DNA of 64,000 bases from Streptomyces sp. f51 (lineage in GTDB: Bacteria; Actinomycetota; Actinomycetes; Streptomycetales; Streptomycetaceae). The stretch is from assembly GCF_037940415.1 (NCBI RefSeq), contig NZ_CP149798.1:1794501-1858500 (forward strand), in the 5' to 3' direction. Below, in pieces: positions 41,010 through 50,259 of this stretch (positions are counted from its first letter, which is position 1; the number at the start of each line of letters is the position of its first letter). The notes below the pieces were generated by a model. The model saw only the letters and a list, made by a program, of their open reading frames with translations. It was not told the DNA's origin and made no database searches. A program made the translations under genes and the position numbers.

Positions 41010-41028
41010 ATCGGTGAGGCTAACCTAA
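41010..41028 (-). promoter_or_regulatory. Iron box (DmdR1/IdeR/DtxR-type operator) before bfd
   Basis: On the minus strand the site reads TTAGGTTAGCCTCACCGAT, matching the actinobacterial iron-box consensus TTAGGTTAGGCTAACCTAA at 15 of 19 positions. It lies 37 bp upstream of the bfd start codon. Confidence 0.8.
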
Positions 41029-41061
41029 CCTTACCCGTCGCACAGGAACCGCAAAAGTGGC

Positions 41062-41095
41062 GTGGGGCGCAGATCGTATGTGATCCGCGCCCCAC
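41062..41095 (-). terminator. aroH terminator
   Basis: 14-bp stem (one mismatch or wobble), loop GTATGT, followed on the minus strand by a short T-run (CACTTTTG). It begins 38 bp after the aroH stop. Confidence 0.85.
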
Positions 41096-41133
41096 TTCAG
41101 GTGCCGGTAACAGGCCGGACGCCTGTTGATCTG

Positions 41134-42624
<1,491 letters not shown>

Positions 42625-43842
42625 CTAGTTCACGTCGAGGCGGTCGCGGTCGATGGAGATGCGCACGCCGCCGTGGGTCTCGGTCGTGTCGCCCACGTAC
42701 TGGTGGACGCGCTGGTGCTTGGACCACAGGGCCGAGGGGATCGAGGAGTCGGACGTGCTCGACACCCCGTTCCAGCGGGCGAAGTGGATCACGTCGGGCA
42801 GGGTGACGGAGCTCTTGTTGGCGATCAGGTCGGACACCAGGGACGAGGTGTTGCCGTAGGCGCCCGAGCGGTAGCCGAGCGCGTGCAGGCGCACGGTGTA
42901 GGCCTGGAGGTAGGAGAGCACCTGGTCGGTGACCTTGCCGCCGGGCTCGTAGTGCTCCAGGTCGAGGTAGAGCACCGAGCTCTTGCCGAAGCCCAGCGCC
43001 GCCGCCTGCTTGACGGCGTCGTCCGCGGCCGCGGTGCCCTGCGACACCGGGCTGGTGATCGCCGCGCAGCCGCCGCCGCAGCTGCCGCCGTCCGACGAGG
43101 GCTGCCGGCCGACGTACAGCGGGAAGAACCGCCAGCCGCGCGTGTACTGCGCGCGCACCCAGCCGGCGGTCAGGTGCTGCTGGGCACAGGCCCGGTTGAG
43201 ACCGCCGATGTAGACACCGAGGGCGCCGTACGGGGAGTTGTCGCGCCAGGCGTCCATCGCCGACTGGCTCGGGGCGGTGCAGGCGTCGAAGCCCTCGCCG
43301 CGGAAGGAGGTCGCGTCGGTGGGCAGCGGGTCCACCGCGGCCTGGTCACCGGCGCCCTCGCGCCGCGCGGAGGCGACGGGCAGTCCGGCGCTGCGCAGGA
43401 CGTCCTGCATACGGGTGCGGTCGTAGCCGTAGGCGGCGGTGACGGCGATGCGGTCGGCGGTGGCCCGGTAGGTGCGGGCCACCGGGTTCTCGGTGACGGC
43501 CCTGGCGGCCACCGGGGCGGGCTGGACGAGGAGCGCCTCGGTGCGTCCCGTGGCCCTGGCGGGGCAGTTCTGGTCGCCGCCCGGGGTGCCGAGGTAGACG
43601 GCGTGCCGGTCGAAGCGGACACAGGTGTCCGGATGTTTCTTCAGGTCCACGATCCGCCAGGAGTCGGGGACGGTGAAGATGTAGCCGCGGTAGGCGATCT
43701 GGGTGAGGTCCTCGGAGTCGCCCGGGCGCGGGGCTGAGCTCGCGGGGACGAGCGGTCCTGCGGCGAGGGCGGCCGCCGCGAGGAGCACGGTCAGGGCTCG
43801 GGCTCCGGTCCGGCGGGGCTGGGACGAACGGGCTGCGCGCAT
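42625..43842 (-). CDS. Secreted DUF1906 glycoside hydrolase-like protein
   Basis: A 405-residue exported protein. The N-terminus (about 1-36) is a signal peptide with basic start, Ala/Leu core and an ASSA cleavage region. The C-terminal half (about 200-405) is a DUF1906/Rv2525c-like TIM barrel related to lysozyme-like glycoside hydrolases, with GFDACTAPS, LGVYIGG, LYLDLEHY and the late VIHFARWNG segment. In mycobacteria Rv2525c affects cell-wall integrity and beta-lactam tolerance. The N-terminal 160 residues are specific to Streptomyces homologues. Enzymatic activity is not established for the family. Confidence 0.85.
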   Translation of the reverse strand: MRAARSSQPRRTGARALTVLLAAAALAAGPLVPASSAPRPGDSEDLTQIAYRGYIFTVPDSWRIVDLKKHPDTCVRFDRHAVYLGTPGGDQNCPARATGRTEALLVQPAPVAARAVTENPVARTYRATADRIAVTAAYGYDRTRMQDVLRSAGLPVASARREGAGDQAAVDPLPTDATSFRGEGFDACTAPSQSAMDAWRDNSPYGALGVYIGGLNRACAQQHLTAGWVRAQYTRGWRFFPLYVGRQPSSDGGSCGGGCAAITSPVSQGTAAADDAVKQAAALGFGKSSVLYLDLEHYEPGGKVTDQVLSYLQAYTVRLHALGYRSGAYGNTSSLVSDLIANKSSVTLPDVIHFARWNGVSSTSDSSIPSALWSKHQRVHQYVGDTTETHGGVRISIDRDRLDVN

Positions 43843-43932
43843 GGTTCTCGTTTCTCTGTGCGATCGGGCTGTCTGGCCATCCATGGCCGGTGACCGGACG
43901 GTAGGAACGCCCCGCGGGACCGTTTCACGCTG

Positions 43933-43967
43933 TTGCCCGCCCCTCACCGTCGGGTAAGGTGCGGCGC
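43933..43967 (+). promoter_or_regulatory. trp leader promoter
   Basis: TTGCCC (43933-43938), 16-bp spacer, TAAGGT (43955-43960), 7 nt, then the ATG of the Trp leader peptide at 43968. The leader transcript therefore probably begins at the leader start codon itself. Confidence 0.65.
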
Positions 43968-44024
43968 ATGTTCGCGCATTCGAACCAGAACTGGTGGTGG
44001 ACCGCTCATCCGGCGGCCCACTGA
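43968..44024 (+). CDS. trpL: Trp operon leader peptide (three consecutive Trp codons)
   Basis: An 18-codon frame, MFAHSNQNWWWTAHPAAH, with three consecutive TGG codons at 43992-44000. It is followed by a strong terminator hairpin and then trpEG. This is the classic attenuation design: when charged tRNA-Trp is scarce the ribosome stalls on the Trp codons and the downstream hairpin does not form. Almost identical leaders are known in other Streptomyces upstream of trpE. No ribosome site precedes the ATG; a -10-like box stands 7 nt before it. Confidence 0.93.
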   Translation: MFAHSNQNWWWTAHPAAH

Positions 44025-44046
44025 CTGCGCGTACACGAAACGTCGC

Positions 44047-44070
44047 GAAGGCCGCCCGAGGGCGGCCTTC
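44047..44070 (+). terminator. trp attenuator terminator hairpin
   Basis: Perfect 11-bp stem, GAAGGCCGCCC (44047-44057) with GGGCGGCCTTC (44060-44070), followed by GGTGTTTG. The sequence GGCGGCC at 44012-44018, within the leader peptide just after the Trp codons, can pair with GGCCGCC at 44050-44056 and would act as antiterminator. Confidence 0.9.
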
Positions 44071-44132
44071 GGTGTTTGCGGACCCGGGCCGTTCCTCTCC
44101 GAGATGCACGATCCGAGAGAAGGACCGCACCG

Positions 44133-46085
44133 ATGACCCTGCTCGACCTGCTGGACGATCCCCGTCCGTTCGCCCTGCTGCGCCGCCGCACCCCGGGCCG
44201 TGACCACGACGTCGTCGAACTGCTCCGGGGGCCGGTGCGCGATGTGGAGCGCCTCGCCGACATCCCCGACGAGGCCCTGGCGCTGATCCCGTTCCGGCAG
44301 ATCAGCGAGCGCGGCTTCGACGTCCGCGACGACGGCACCCCGCTCACGGTGCTCGTCCCCGAGGAACGCCGTGAACTGCCGCTCGCGCAGGTGCTGGCGG
44401 AGCTCCCGGACCACGACGTACGGGTCGAGGGCGGCGGCTTCGACGTGGACGACGAGGAGTACTCCGGGATCGTCGAGCGGGTGCTGCGCGAGGAGATCGG
44501 GCGCGGCGAGGGCGCCAACTTCGTGATCCGGCGGACGTACGAGGGCCGGATCCCCGGGTTCGGACGGGCCGACGCGCTGGCGCTGTTCCGCCGGCTGCTG
44601 GTCGGCGAGCGGGGCGCGTACTGGACGTTCGTCGTGCACACCGGAAAGGAGCGAGGGCCCGAAGGGCCTTCCTCGGAAGGGCGGGGGCGGGAGACGGGTG
44701 GGCGGACGCTGGTCGGGGCGAGCCCCGAGGTGCATGTGCGGATGTCCGCCGGGACGGTCGTGATGAACCCGATCAGCGGGACCTACCGCTATCCGGCCGG
44801 CGGACCGACGCCGGAGGACCTGCTCGCGTTCCTCGCGGACGGCAAGGAGATCGAGGAGCTCTCGATGGTCGTCGACGAGGAGCTCAAGATGATGTGCACG
44901 GTCGGGGACATGGGCGGGGTGGTCGTCGGGCCCCGGCTCAAGGAGATGGCGCATCTCGCGCACACCGAGTACGAGTTGCGGGGCCGTTCCTCGCTCGACG
45001 TGCGCGACGTACTGCGCGAGACCATGTTCGCGGCGACCGTCACCGGTTCGCCGGTGCAGAACGCCTGCCGGGTCATCGAGCGGCACGAGGTGGGCGGGCG
45101 CGGCTACTACGCGGGCGCGCTGGCGCTGGTCGGGCGTCAGGAGGACGGCCCGGACGGCGCGCCCGGGGCGCAGACGCTCGACTCCCCCATCCTCATCCGG
45201 ACCGCCGACATCGACGCGGACGGCGGGCTGCGGGTGCCCGTCGGCGCCACCCTCGTCCGGGGCTCGGACCCGGCGGGCGAGGTCGCCGAGACGCACGCCA
45301 AGGCGGCCGGGGTGCTGGCGGCGCTCGGGGTGCGGCCCGGCCGTCCGGCCCCGGACGGCGCCCGCCCCGGGCTGGGCGACGATCCGCGCGTGCGGGCCTC
45401 GCTGGACGGGCGGCGGGCCTCGCTCGCGCCGTTCTGGCTGCGGATGCAGGAGCGGTCCCGTGACCTGAGCGGGCACGCGCTGGTCGTGGACGCCGAGGAC
45501 ACCTTCACCGCGATGCTCGCGCATGTGCTGCGTTCGTCCGGCCTTGAGGTGACGGTGCGTCGCTACGACGAGCCGGGGCTGCGCGAGACGGTCCTCGCCC
45601 ACGAGGGTCCGGTCGTCCTCGGCCCGGGTCCCGGCGATCCCTCCGACGCGGCGGACCCCAAGATGCGTTTCCTGCGCGGGCTGACGGCCCAGGTGCTCAG
45701 GGAACACCGGCACGGCGTCCTCGGCGTGTGCCTCGGGCACGAGCTGATCGCGGCCGAGCTGGGTCTTGAGATCGTCCGCAAGGACGTGCCGTACCAGGGC
45801 GCGCAGACCCGGATCGACCTGTTCGGGCGGCCCGAGACCGTCGGGTTCTACAACAGCTTCGTGGCGCGCTGCGACGACGAGGCGCTGGCGGAGCTGGCCG
45901 CGCACGGAGTCGAGGTCAGCCGGGCCGCGAACGGGGAGGTGCACGCGCTGCGCGGGCCGGGGTTCGCGGGGGTGCAGTTCCACCCGGAGTCGGTGCTGAC
46001 GCTGAACGGCGCGGCCGTGGTGCGGGAGCTGACGGGTCAGCTGCGGGGCACGAGCACGTTCTGCGAGCGGCGGCCCTCGGCGTAG
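44133..46085 (+). CDS. trpE: Fused anthranilate synthase TrpEG
   Basis: Converts chorismate and glutamine to anthranilate, the first committed step to tryptophan, with both subunits in one 650-residue chain. The chorismate-binding part (about 1-420) shows MNPISGTYRYPAGG, KEIEELSMVVDEELKM, and FAATVTGSPVQNACRVIE. The glutamine amidotransferase part (about 450-650) has LGPGPGDPSD, the nucleophile in GVCLGHELIAAELG and FHPESVLTLNG. ATG at 44133 follows GAGAAGGA. The gene is under Trp attenuation. Its last 49 bp overlap the 3' end of the convergent dehydrogenase gene. Confidence 0.95.
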   Translation: MTLLDLLDDPRPFALLRRRTPGRDHDVVELLRGPVRDVERLADIPDEALALIPFRQISERGFDVRDDGTPLTVLVPEERRELPLAQVLAELPDHDVRVEGGGFDVDDEEYSGIVERVLREEIGRGEGANFVIRRTYEGRIPGFGRADALALFRRLLVGERGAYWTFVVHTGKERGPEGPSSEGRGRETGGRTLVGASPEVHVRMSAGTVVMNPISGTYRYPAGGPTPEDLLAFLADGKEIEELSMVVDEELKMMCTVGDMGGVVVGPRLKEMAHLAHTEYELRGRSSLDVRDVLRETMFAATVTGSPVQNACRVIERHEVGGRGYYAGALALVGRQEDGPDGAPGAQTLDSPILIRTADIDADGGLRVPVGATLVRGSDPAGEVAETHAKAAGVLAALGVRPGRPAPDGARPGLGDDPRVRASLDGRRASLAPFWLRMQERSRDLSGHALVVDAEDTFTAMLAHVLRSSGLEVTVRRYDEPGLRETVLAHEGPVVLGPGPGDPSDAADPKMRFLRGLTAQVLREHRHGVLGVCLGHELIAAELGLEIVRKDVPYQGAQTRIDLFGRPETVGFYNSFVARCDDEALAELAAHGVEVSRAANGEVHALRGPGFAGVQFHPESVLTLNGAAVVRELTGQLRGTSTFCERRPSA

Positions 46086-47032
46086 TCGAACACGTTCGCG
46101 GCGGTGGCGTCGACGATCTGGCCGACGGCGTCACGGGTGTAGTACGCCTGGTGCGAGGTGACCAGGACGTTCGGGAAGGTGACGAGGCGGGCCAGGGTGT
46201 CGTCCTCGACGGTCTCCAGGGACTTGTCGAGGAAGAACAGCCCGGCCTCCGCCTCGTACACGTCGAGGCCGACGCCGGTGAAGCGGCCCTCGCGCAACTC
46301 GGCGACGAGGGCCCGGCTGTCGATGAGGCCGCCGCGGCTGGAGTTCACCAGGATCGCGTCGTCCTTCATCAGACGCAGGGCCTCGGCGTCGATGAGGTGC
46401 TTGGTCTCCGGCATCAGCGGGACGTGCAGGGTGATGAGGTCGGACTCGGCGAGCAGCCGCTCCTTGGAGACGTACTCCATGCCGAGGGCGGCGCACGCCG
46501 GGTTCTCGGCGACGTCCCAGCCGAGCAGACGCATGCCGAAGCCGTGGGCGATCCGGGTGAAGGCCTCGCCGATCTTGCCGGTGCCGACGACTCCCGCGGT
46601 GCGGCCGTGCAGGTCACGGCCCATCAGTCCTTCGAGGCGGAAGTCGAAGTCGCGGGTGCGGTTGGCGGCGCGCACGATACGGCGGTTGACGGCCATGCCG
46701 AGGGTCCAGGCGAACTCGGCGACCGAGTAGGGCGAGTAGGAGGAGACCCGGGCGACCGTCATGCCGAGGCGCTCGGCGACGTCGAGGTCGATGTTGTTGA
46801 ACCCGGTGGAGCGCTGGGCGACCAGCTGGGTGCCGCCTGCCGCGAGCGTCTGGAGGACGCGGTTGCCCAGGGCGCAGTTGACGCTGGTGGACACGATCTC
46901 GTGGCCGGTGGCGATGGGCGCGGTGTCCTCGGTCAGGAAGACGTCGAGGCAGCGGACCTCGTGGTGTCCCGCGAAGGCCTTCTCGATCAGGGGCTTCTCG
47001 TCGGCCTGGACGCCGAACGCCAGAATCTCCAC
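46037..47032 (-). CDS. D-2-hydroxyacid (D-lactate-type) dehydrogenase
   Basis: NAD-dependent enzyme of 331 residues reducing 2-oxoacids to D-2-hydroxyacids, most like D-lactate dehydrogenase LdhA. The nucleotide-binding GVVGTGKIGEAFTRIA lies near 145-160; RSTGFNNIDLD, the catalytic Arg in VNSSRGGLID, Glu in GLDVYEAE and His in VTSHQAYYT are present. GTG start at 47032. It sits 90 bp behind pfkA on the same strand, separated by a large inverted repeat that may carry its own promoter and operator. Convergent 49-bp overlap with trpEG. Confidence 0.9.
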   Translation of the reverse strand: MEILAFGVQADEKPLIEKAFAGHHEVRCLDVFLTEDTAPIATGHEIVSTSVNCALGNRVLQTLAAGGTQLVAQRSTGFNNIDLDVAERLGMTVARVSSYSPYSVAEFAWTLGMAVNRRIVRAANRTRDFDFRLEGLMGRDLHGRTAGVVGTGKIGEAFTRIAHGFGMRLLGWDVAENPACAALGMEYVSKERLLAESDLITLHVPLMPETKHLIDAEALRLMKDDAILVNSSRGGLIDSRALVAELREGRFTGVGLDVYEAEAGLFFLDKSLETVEDDTLARLVTFPNVLVTSHQAYYTRDAVGQIVDATAANVFDYAEGRRSQNVLVPRS

Positions 47033-47046
47033 CGGTCTCTCCCGTG

Positions 47047-47082
47047 CTGGGGTACGGGCCGAATATACGGTCCGTACCCCAG
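47047..47082 (-). promoter_or_regulatory. 11-bp inverted repeat between pfkA and the dehydrogenase gene
   Basis: CTGGGGTACGG (47047-47057) and CCGTACCCCAG (47072-47082) are perfect complements with 14 bp between them, which on the minus strand include TATATT, a good -10 hexamer. It could be an operator straddling the dehydrogenase promoter, or alternatively the pfkA terminator. Confidence 0.55.
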
Positions 47083-47121
47083 GGGCCGCTCGGGCAGCGC
47101 CGGGAGGCGGCCGTCGGACGG

Positions 47122-48150
47122 TCAGCCGAAGAACACCCCGACCTCCTGGTACAGGGCGGGGTCGACCGTCTTCAGCTTGGCGGTCGCCTCCGCGATCGGA
47201 ACACGGACGATGTCGGTGCCGCGCAGGGCGACCATCTTGCCGAAGTCGCCGTCGCGGACGGCCTCGATGGCGTGCAGCCCGAAGCGGGTGGCGAGCCAGC
47301 GGTCGAAGGCGCTGGGCGTCCCGCCGCGCTGGACGTGCCCGAGGACCGTGGTGCGGGCCTCCTTGCCGGTGCGCCGCTCGACCTCCTTGGCCAGCCACTC
47401 GCCGACGCCGGAGAGCCGGACGTGTCCGAAGGAGTCCAGGGTGCCGTCCTTGAGGACCATGTCGCCGTCCTTGGGCATGGCGCCCTCGGCGACGACGACG
47501 ATCGGCGCGTACGAGGCCTTGAAGCGGGAGGTCACCCAGGCGCAGACCTGATCCACGTCGAAGCGCTGCTCGGGGATGAGGATGACGTTGGCGCCGCCGG
47601 CCAGGCCCGAGTGAAGGGCGATCCAGCCCGCGTGGCGGCCCATCACCTCGCAGACGAGGACCCGCATGTGCGATTCGGCGGTCGTGTGGAGGCGGTCGAT
47701 GGCCTCGGTCGCGATGTTGACCGCCGTGTCGAAGCCGAAGGTGTAGTCGGTGGCGGAGAGGTCGTTGTCGATGGTCTTCGGTACGCCGACGACGTTGATG
47801 CCGTACTCGTCGCCGAGCCGCGCGGCGACGCCGAGGGTGTCCTCGCCGCCGATCGCGACGAGCGCCTCGACCTCCTGCTTGGCGAGGTTCTCCTTGATGC
47901 GGCGGATGCCGTTCTCGTGCTTGAGGGGGTTGGTGCGCGAGGATCCGAGGATGGTGCCGCCGCGCGGCAGGATCCCGCGCACGGCGGGGATGTCGAGCCG
48001 CACGGTGTCGCCTTCGAGCGGCCCACGCCAGCCGTCCCGGTAGCCGACGAAGTCATAGCCGTACTCCTGCACGCCCTTGCGGACGATGCCCCGGATGACG
48101 GCGTTGAGCCCGGGGCAGTCGCCGCCTCCGGTCAGTACTCCGACCCGCAT
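47122..48150 (-). CDS. 6-phosphofructokinase, probably pyrophosphate-dependent
   Basis: Phosphorylates fructose 6-phosphate. The 342-residue protein begins GVLTGGGDCPGLNAVIR and has GGTILGSSRTNP, PKTIDNDLSATDYTFGFD, MGRHAGWIA and RGTDIVRV. At residue 104 it has Asp (IGGEDTLGVA) and at about 125 Lys (VPKTIDND). These two residues mark pyrophosphate-using enzymes such as that of Amycolatopsis, while ATP enzymes have Gly at 104. The true substrate is therefore likely PPi, although paralogues elsewhere in a Streptomyces genome use ATP. ATG at 48150 with GAAGGGA upstream. Confidence 0.93.
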   Translation of the reverse strand: MRVGVLTGGGDCPGLNAVIRGIVRKGVQEYGYDFVGYRDGWRGPLEGDTVRLDIPAVRGILPRGGTILGSSRTNPLKHENGIRRIKENLAKQEVEALVAIGGEDTLGVAARLGDEYGINVVGVPKTIDNDLSATDYTFGFDTAVNIATEAIDRLHTTAESHMRVLVCEVMGRHAGWIALHSGLAGGANVILIPEQRFDVDQVCAWVTSRFKASYAPIVVVAEGAMPKDGDMVLKDGTLDSFGHVRLSGVGEWLAKEVERRTGKEARTTVLGHVQRGGTPSAFDRWLATRFGLHAIEAVRDGDFGKMVALRGTDIVRVPIAEATAKLKTVDPALYQEVGVFFG

Positions 48151-48296
48151 GGAAAGTCCCTTCGCCACGGTTGGCTGTCGGACTCACGCTAATAGTGATC
48201 CAGGTCACTTCGACATGACGCGGAAGGCCTGTTCGGTGAATTGCGGGCAGTTGATACGTACATACCACCCAAAAGGTCGCATCGGCCGGGGCCGGG

Positions 48297-48995
48297 TCAC
48301 GCCTCGTCGAGTCCCCGCTCTATGGCGTAGCGGACCAGCTCGACCCGGTTGTGCAGCTGGAGCTTGCCCAGGGTGTTCTGCACGTGGTTCTGGACCGTGC
48401 GGTGGGAGATGACCAGGCGCTCGGCGATCTGCTTGTAGCTCAGGCCCTTGGCGACCAGGCGCAGGACCTCGGTCTCACGGTCGGTCAGCTGCGGGGCCCT
48501 CGGCTGGTCGGCGCCGGTGGCGGGGACGGGTTCCGAGGCCAGCCGGCGGTACTCGCCGAGGACCAGTCCCGCGAGGCCCGGGGTGAACACCGGGTCGCCC
48601 GCGGCCGTCCGGCGCACCGCGTCGGTCAGCTCGTCGGCCGACGCCGACTTCAGGAGGTAGCCGGTCGCGCCGGACTTCACCGCCTCCAGGACGTCGGCGT
48701 GCTCGCCGCTGGCCGACAGGACCAGGACACGCAGCGACGGGTCGGCGCCGACCAGTTCCTTGCAGACCTGGACCCCGGGCTTGGCGGGCAGGTTCAGATC
48801 GAGGACCAGGACGTCGGGGGCCACGGCCAGCGCGCGGCGCACGGCCTGTTCGCCGTCACCGGCGGTCGCGACCACGTCGAACCCGGCGGCCGCCAGGTCA
48901 CGGGCCACGGCGTCACGCCACATGGGGTGGTCGTCCACCACCATGACCTTGACGGGGTCCTCCCCCGCTCGCGGCTCCGCCGCCCCGACCGTCAT
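48297..48995 (-). CDS. macR: NarL/FixJ-type response regulator (MacR-like)
   Basis: A 232-residue regulator. The receiver domain (about 15-130) has the acidic pocket VVDDHPMW and phospho-acceptor Asp in VLVLDLNLP; the C-terminal LuxR helix-turn-helix (about 165-230) reads LTDRETEVLRLVAKGLSYKQIAERL. By position between pfkA and an acyltransferase gene and by pairing with the next gene it corresponds to MacR (SCO2120) of S. coelicolor, reported to control morphogenesis and actinorhodin. Its partner kinase ends 19 bp upstream. Orthology is inferred from synteny and type, not from alignment. Confidence 0.85.
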   Translation of the reverse strand: MTVGAAEPRAGEDPVKVMVVDDHPMWRDAVARDLAAAGFDVVATAGDGEQAVRRALAVAPDVLVLDLNLPAKPGVQVCKELVGADPSLRVLVLSASGEHADVLEAVKSGATGYLLKSASADELTDAVRRTAAGDPVFTPGLAGLVLGEYRRLASEPVPATGADQPRAPQLTDRETEVLRLVAKGLSYKQIAERLVISHRTVQNHVQNTLGKLQLHNRVELVRYAIERGLDEA

Positions 48996-49014
48996 CGCCC
49001 TGCCGCCGCCTTCG

Positions 49015-50232
49015 TCATCGCGTCCTCGACTTCGTGTCCTTCGGTACCTTCAGCTCGACCTCGGTGCCCTGTCCCGGGACGGAGACCAGCTCCGCCGTGC
49101 CGCCCAGGTCGCGCAGCCTGCCGCGGATCGAGAGCGCCACGCCGAGCCGCCCCTCGCCCTCGGCCTGGGCGAGCCGCCCCTCCGGGATGCCCGGGCCGTC
49201 GTCGCGCACCGTCACGATCACGGCGTCCGGTTCGTCCTCGACCAGGATCCAGGCCCGGGCGTCCGCGCCCACGTGCCTGCGGACATTGTCCAGGGCGGCG
49301 CCGACGGCGGCGGCCACTTCCCGTGCGGCGGGCGGGTCGAGCGGCACCGGCGCGCCGGGCTCGGAGAGGGTCACGCGCGCGGTGGCGTACGGGACGAGCA
49401 GTCCGCGCAGGTCGAGGGGGCCCGCGGTGTCCTCGTCGTCGGGTTCGTCCACGGCTCGTACGACCGCGCCGAGCGAGACGTCCTCCGACACCCGCGAGAC
49501 GGGCACCAGACCACCCGACACCAGGGTGCGCAGCGCGGCCTCCTGCTCACCGGCCATCCGGCCCAGTTCCGCGGCCTCGCCGCCGAGCGCGGTGCCGCGC
49601 CGCTGCACCATGGCCAGGACCTGGAGCACACCGTCGTGGATGTCCCGGGCGAGACGCTCGCGTTCACGGGTCGCCGCCTCGATCTCCAGGGCCCGGGCGA
49701 GCGTGCGCTCGGAGGCGCGGGCGACCTCGACGACGTAGCCGATGGCGATGGAGGCGACCCAGACGAGGATCACGTTGTGCACGGTGTCCCGGGTCGGGGC
49801 GCCCCGCTCGACCAGGTTGGCCGCGGCCACGAGCGTGGAGGCGAAGGCCGCCCACCGCCAGCCGCCCTTGATCGCGAAGGCCAGGACCGCGCCCGCCGTC
49901 CATATCGACGGCAGGGTCGGACCGCCCGCGTCGATGCGCGCGGCGGAGTCCGCGACCCGGGTGAGCAGGATGCCGGCCAGCGCGACGGTGAGGTCGGCGG
50001 CCAGGAACCGCTTGGTGCAGTGGGCGGCTCCGGCGACCCTGGGCAGCGTGGCCAGCGTCCAGACCAGCAGGAACGCGAAGAACACCACGGCCACCCAGGG
50101 GCGGGCGAACCGGTCGTACGTGGTGGCGAAGAGCCCGATCGCGTACAGCACCGTCAGCACCCGGTAGCCGGTCAGCGCACGCCACAGCGGCTGCTCGACC
50201 GACATCCTCATGACTCTCTCGCGCTTGGCCAT
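49015..50232 (-). CDS. macS: Sensor histidine kinase (MacS-like)
   Basis: A 405-residue membrane kinase. Five to six helices (about 20-160) form a sensor with little extracellular sequence. Then comes a HisKA_3 dimerisation helix with the phospho-acceptor His in ERLARDIHDGVLQVLAM, and an HATPase domain with DNVRRHV, DDGPGIPEGRL and GRLGVALSIRGRL. It is partner of the response regulator downstream. Such kinases with a membrane-embedded sensor often monitor envelope state. ATG at 50232 preferred; a GTG 9 bases earlier is possible. It follows the acyltransferase gene on the same strand. Confidence 0.87.
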   Translation of the reverse strand: MAKRERVMRMSVEQPLWRALTGYRVLTVLYAIGLFATTYDRFARPWVAVVFFAFLLVWTLATLPRVAGAAHCTKRFLAADLTVALAGILLTRVADSAARIDAGGPTLPSIWTAGAVLAFAIKGGWRWAAFASTLVAAANLVERGAPTRDTVHNVILVWVASIAIGYVVEVARASERTLARALEIEAATRERERLARDIHDGVLQVLAMVQRRGTALGGEAAELGRMAGEQEAALRTLVSGGLVPVSRVSEDVSLGAVVRAVDEPDDEDTAGPLDLRGLLVPYATARVTLSEPGAPVPLDPPAAREVAAAVGAALDNVRRHVGADARAWILVEDEPDAVIVTVRDDGPGIPEGRLAQAEGEGRLGVALSIRGRLRDLGGTAELVSVPGQGTEVELKVPKDTKSRTR

Positions 50233-50259
50233 GCCCCCCACCCCGAAACGCCGACGTCC

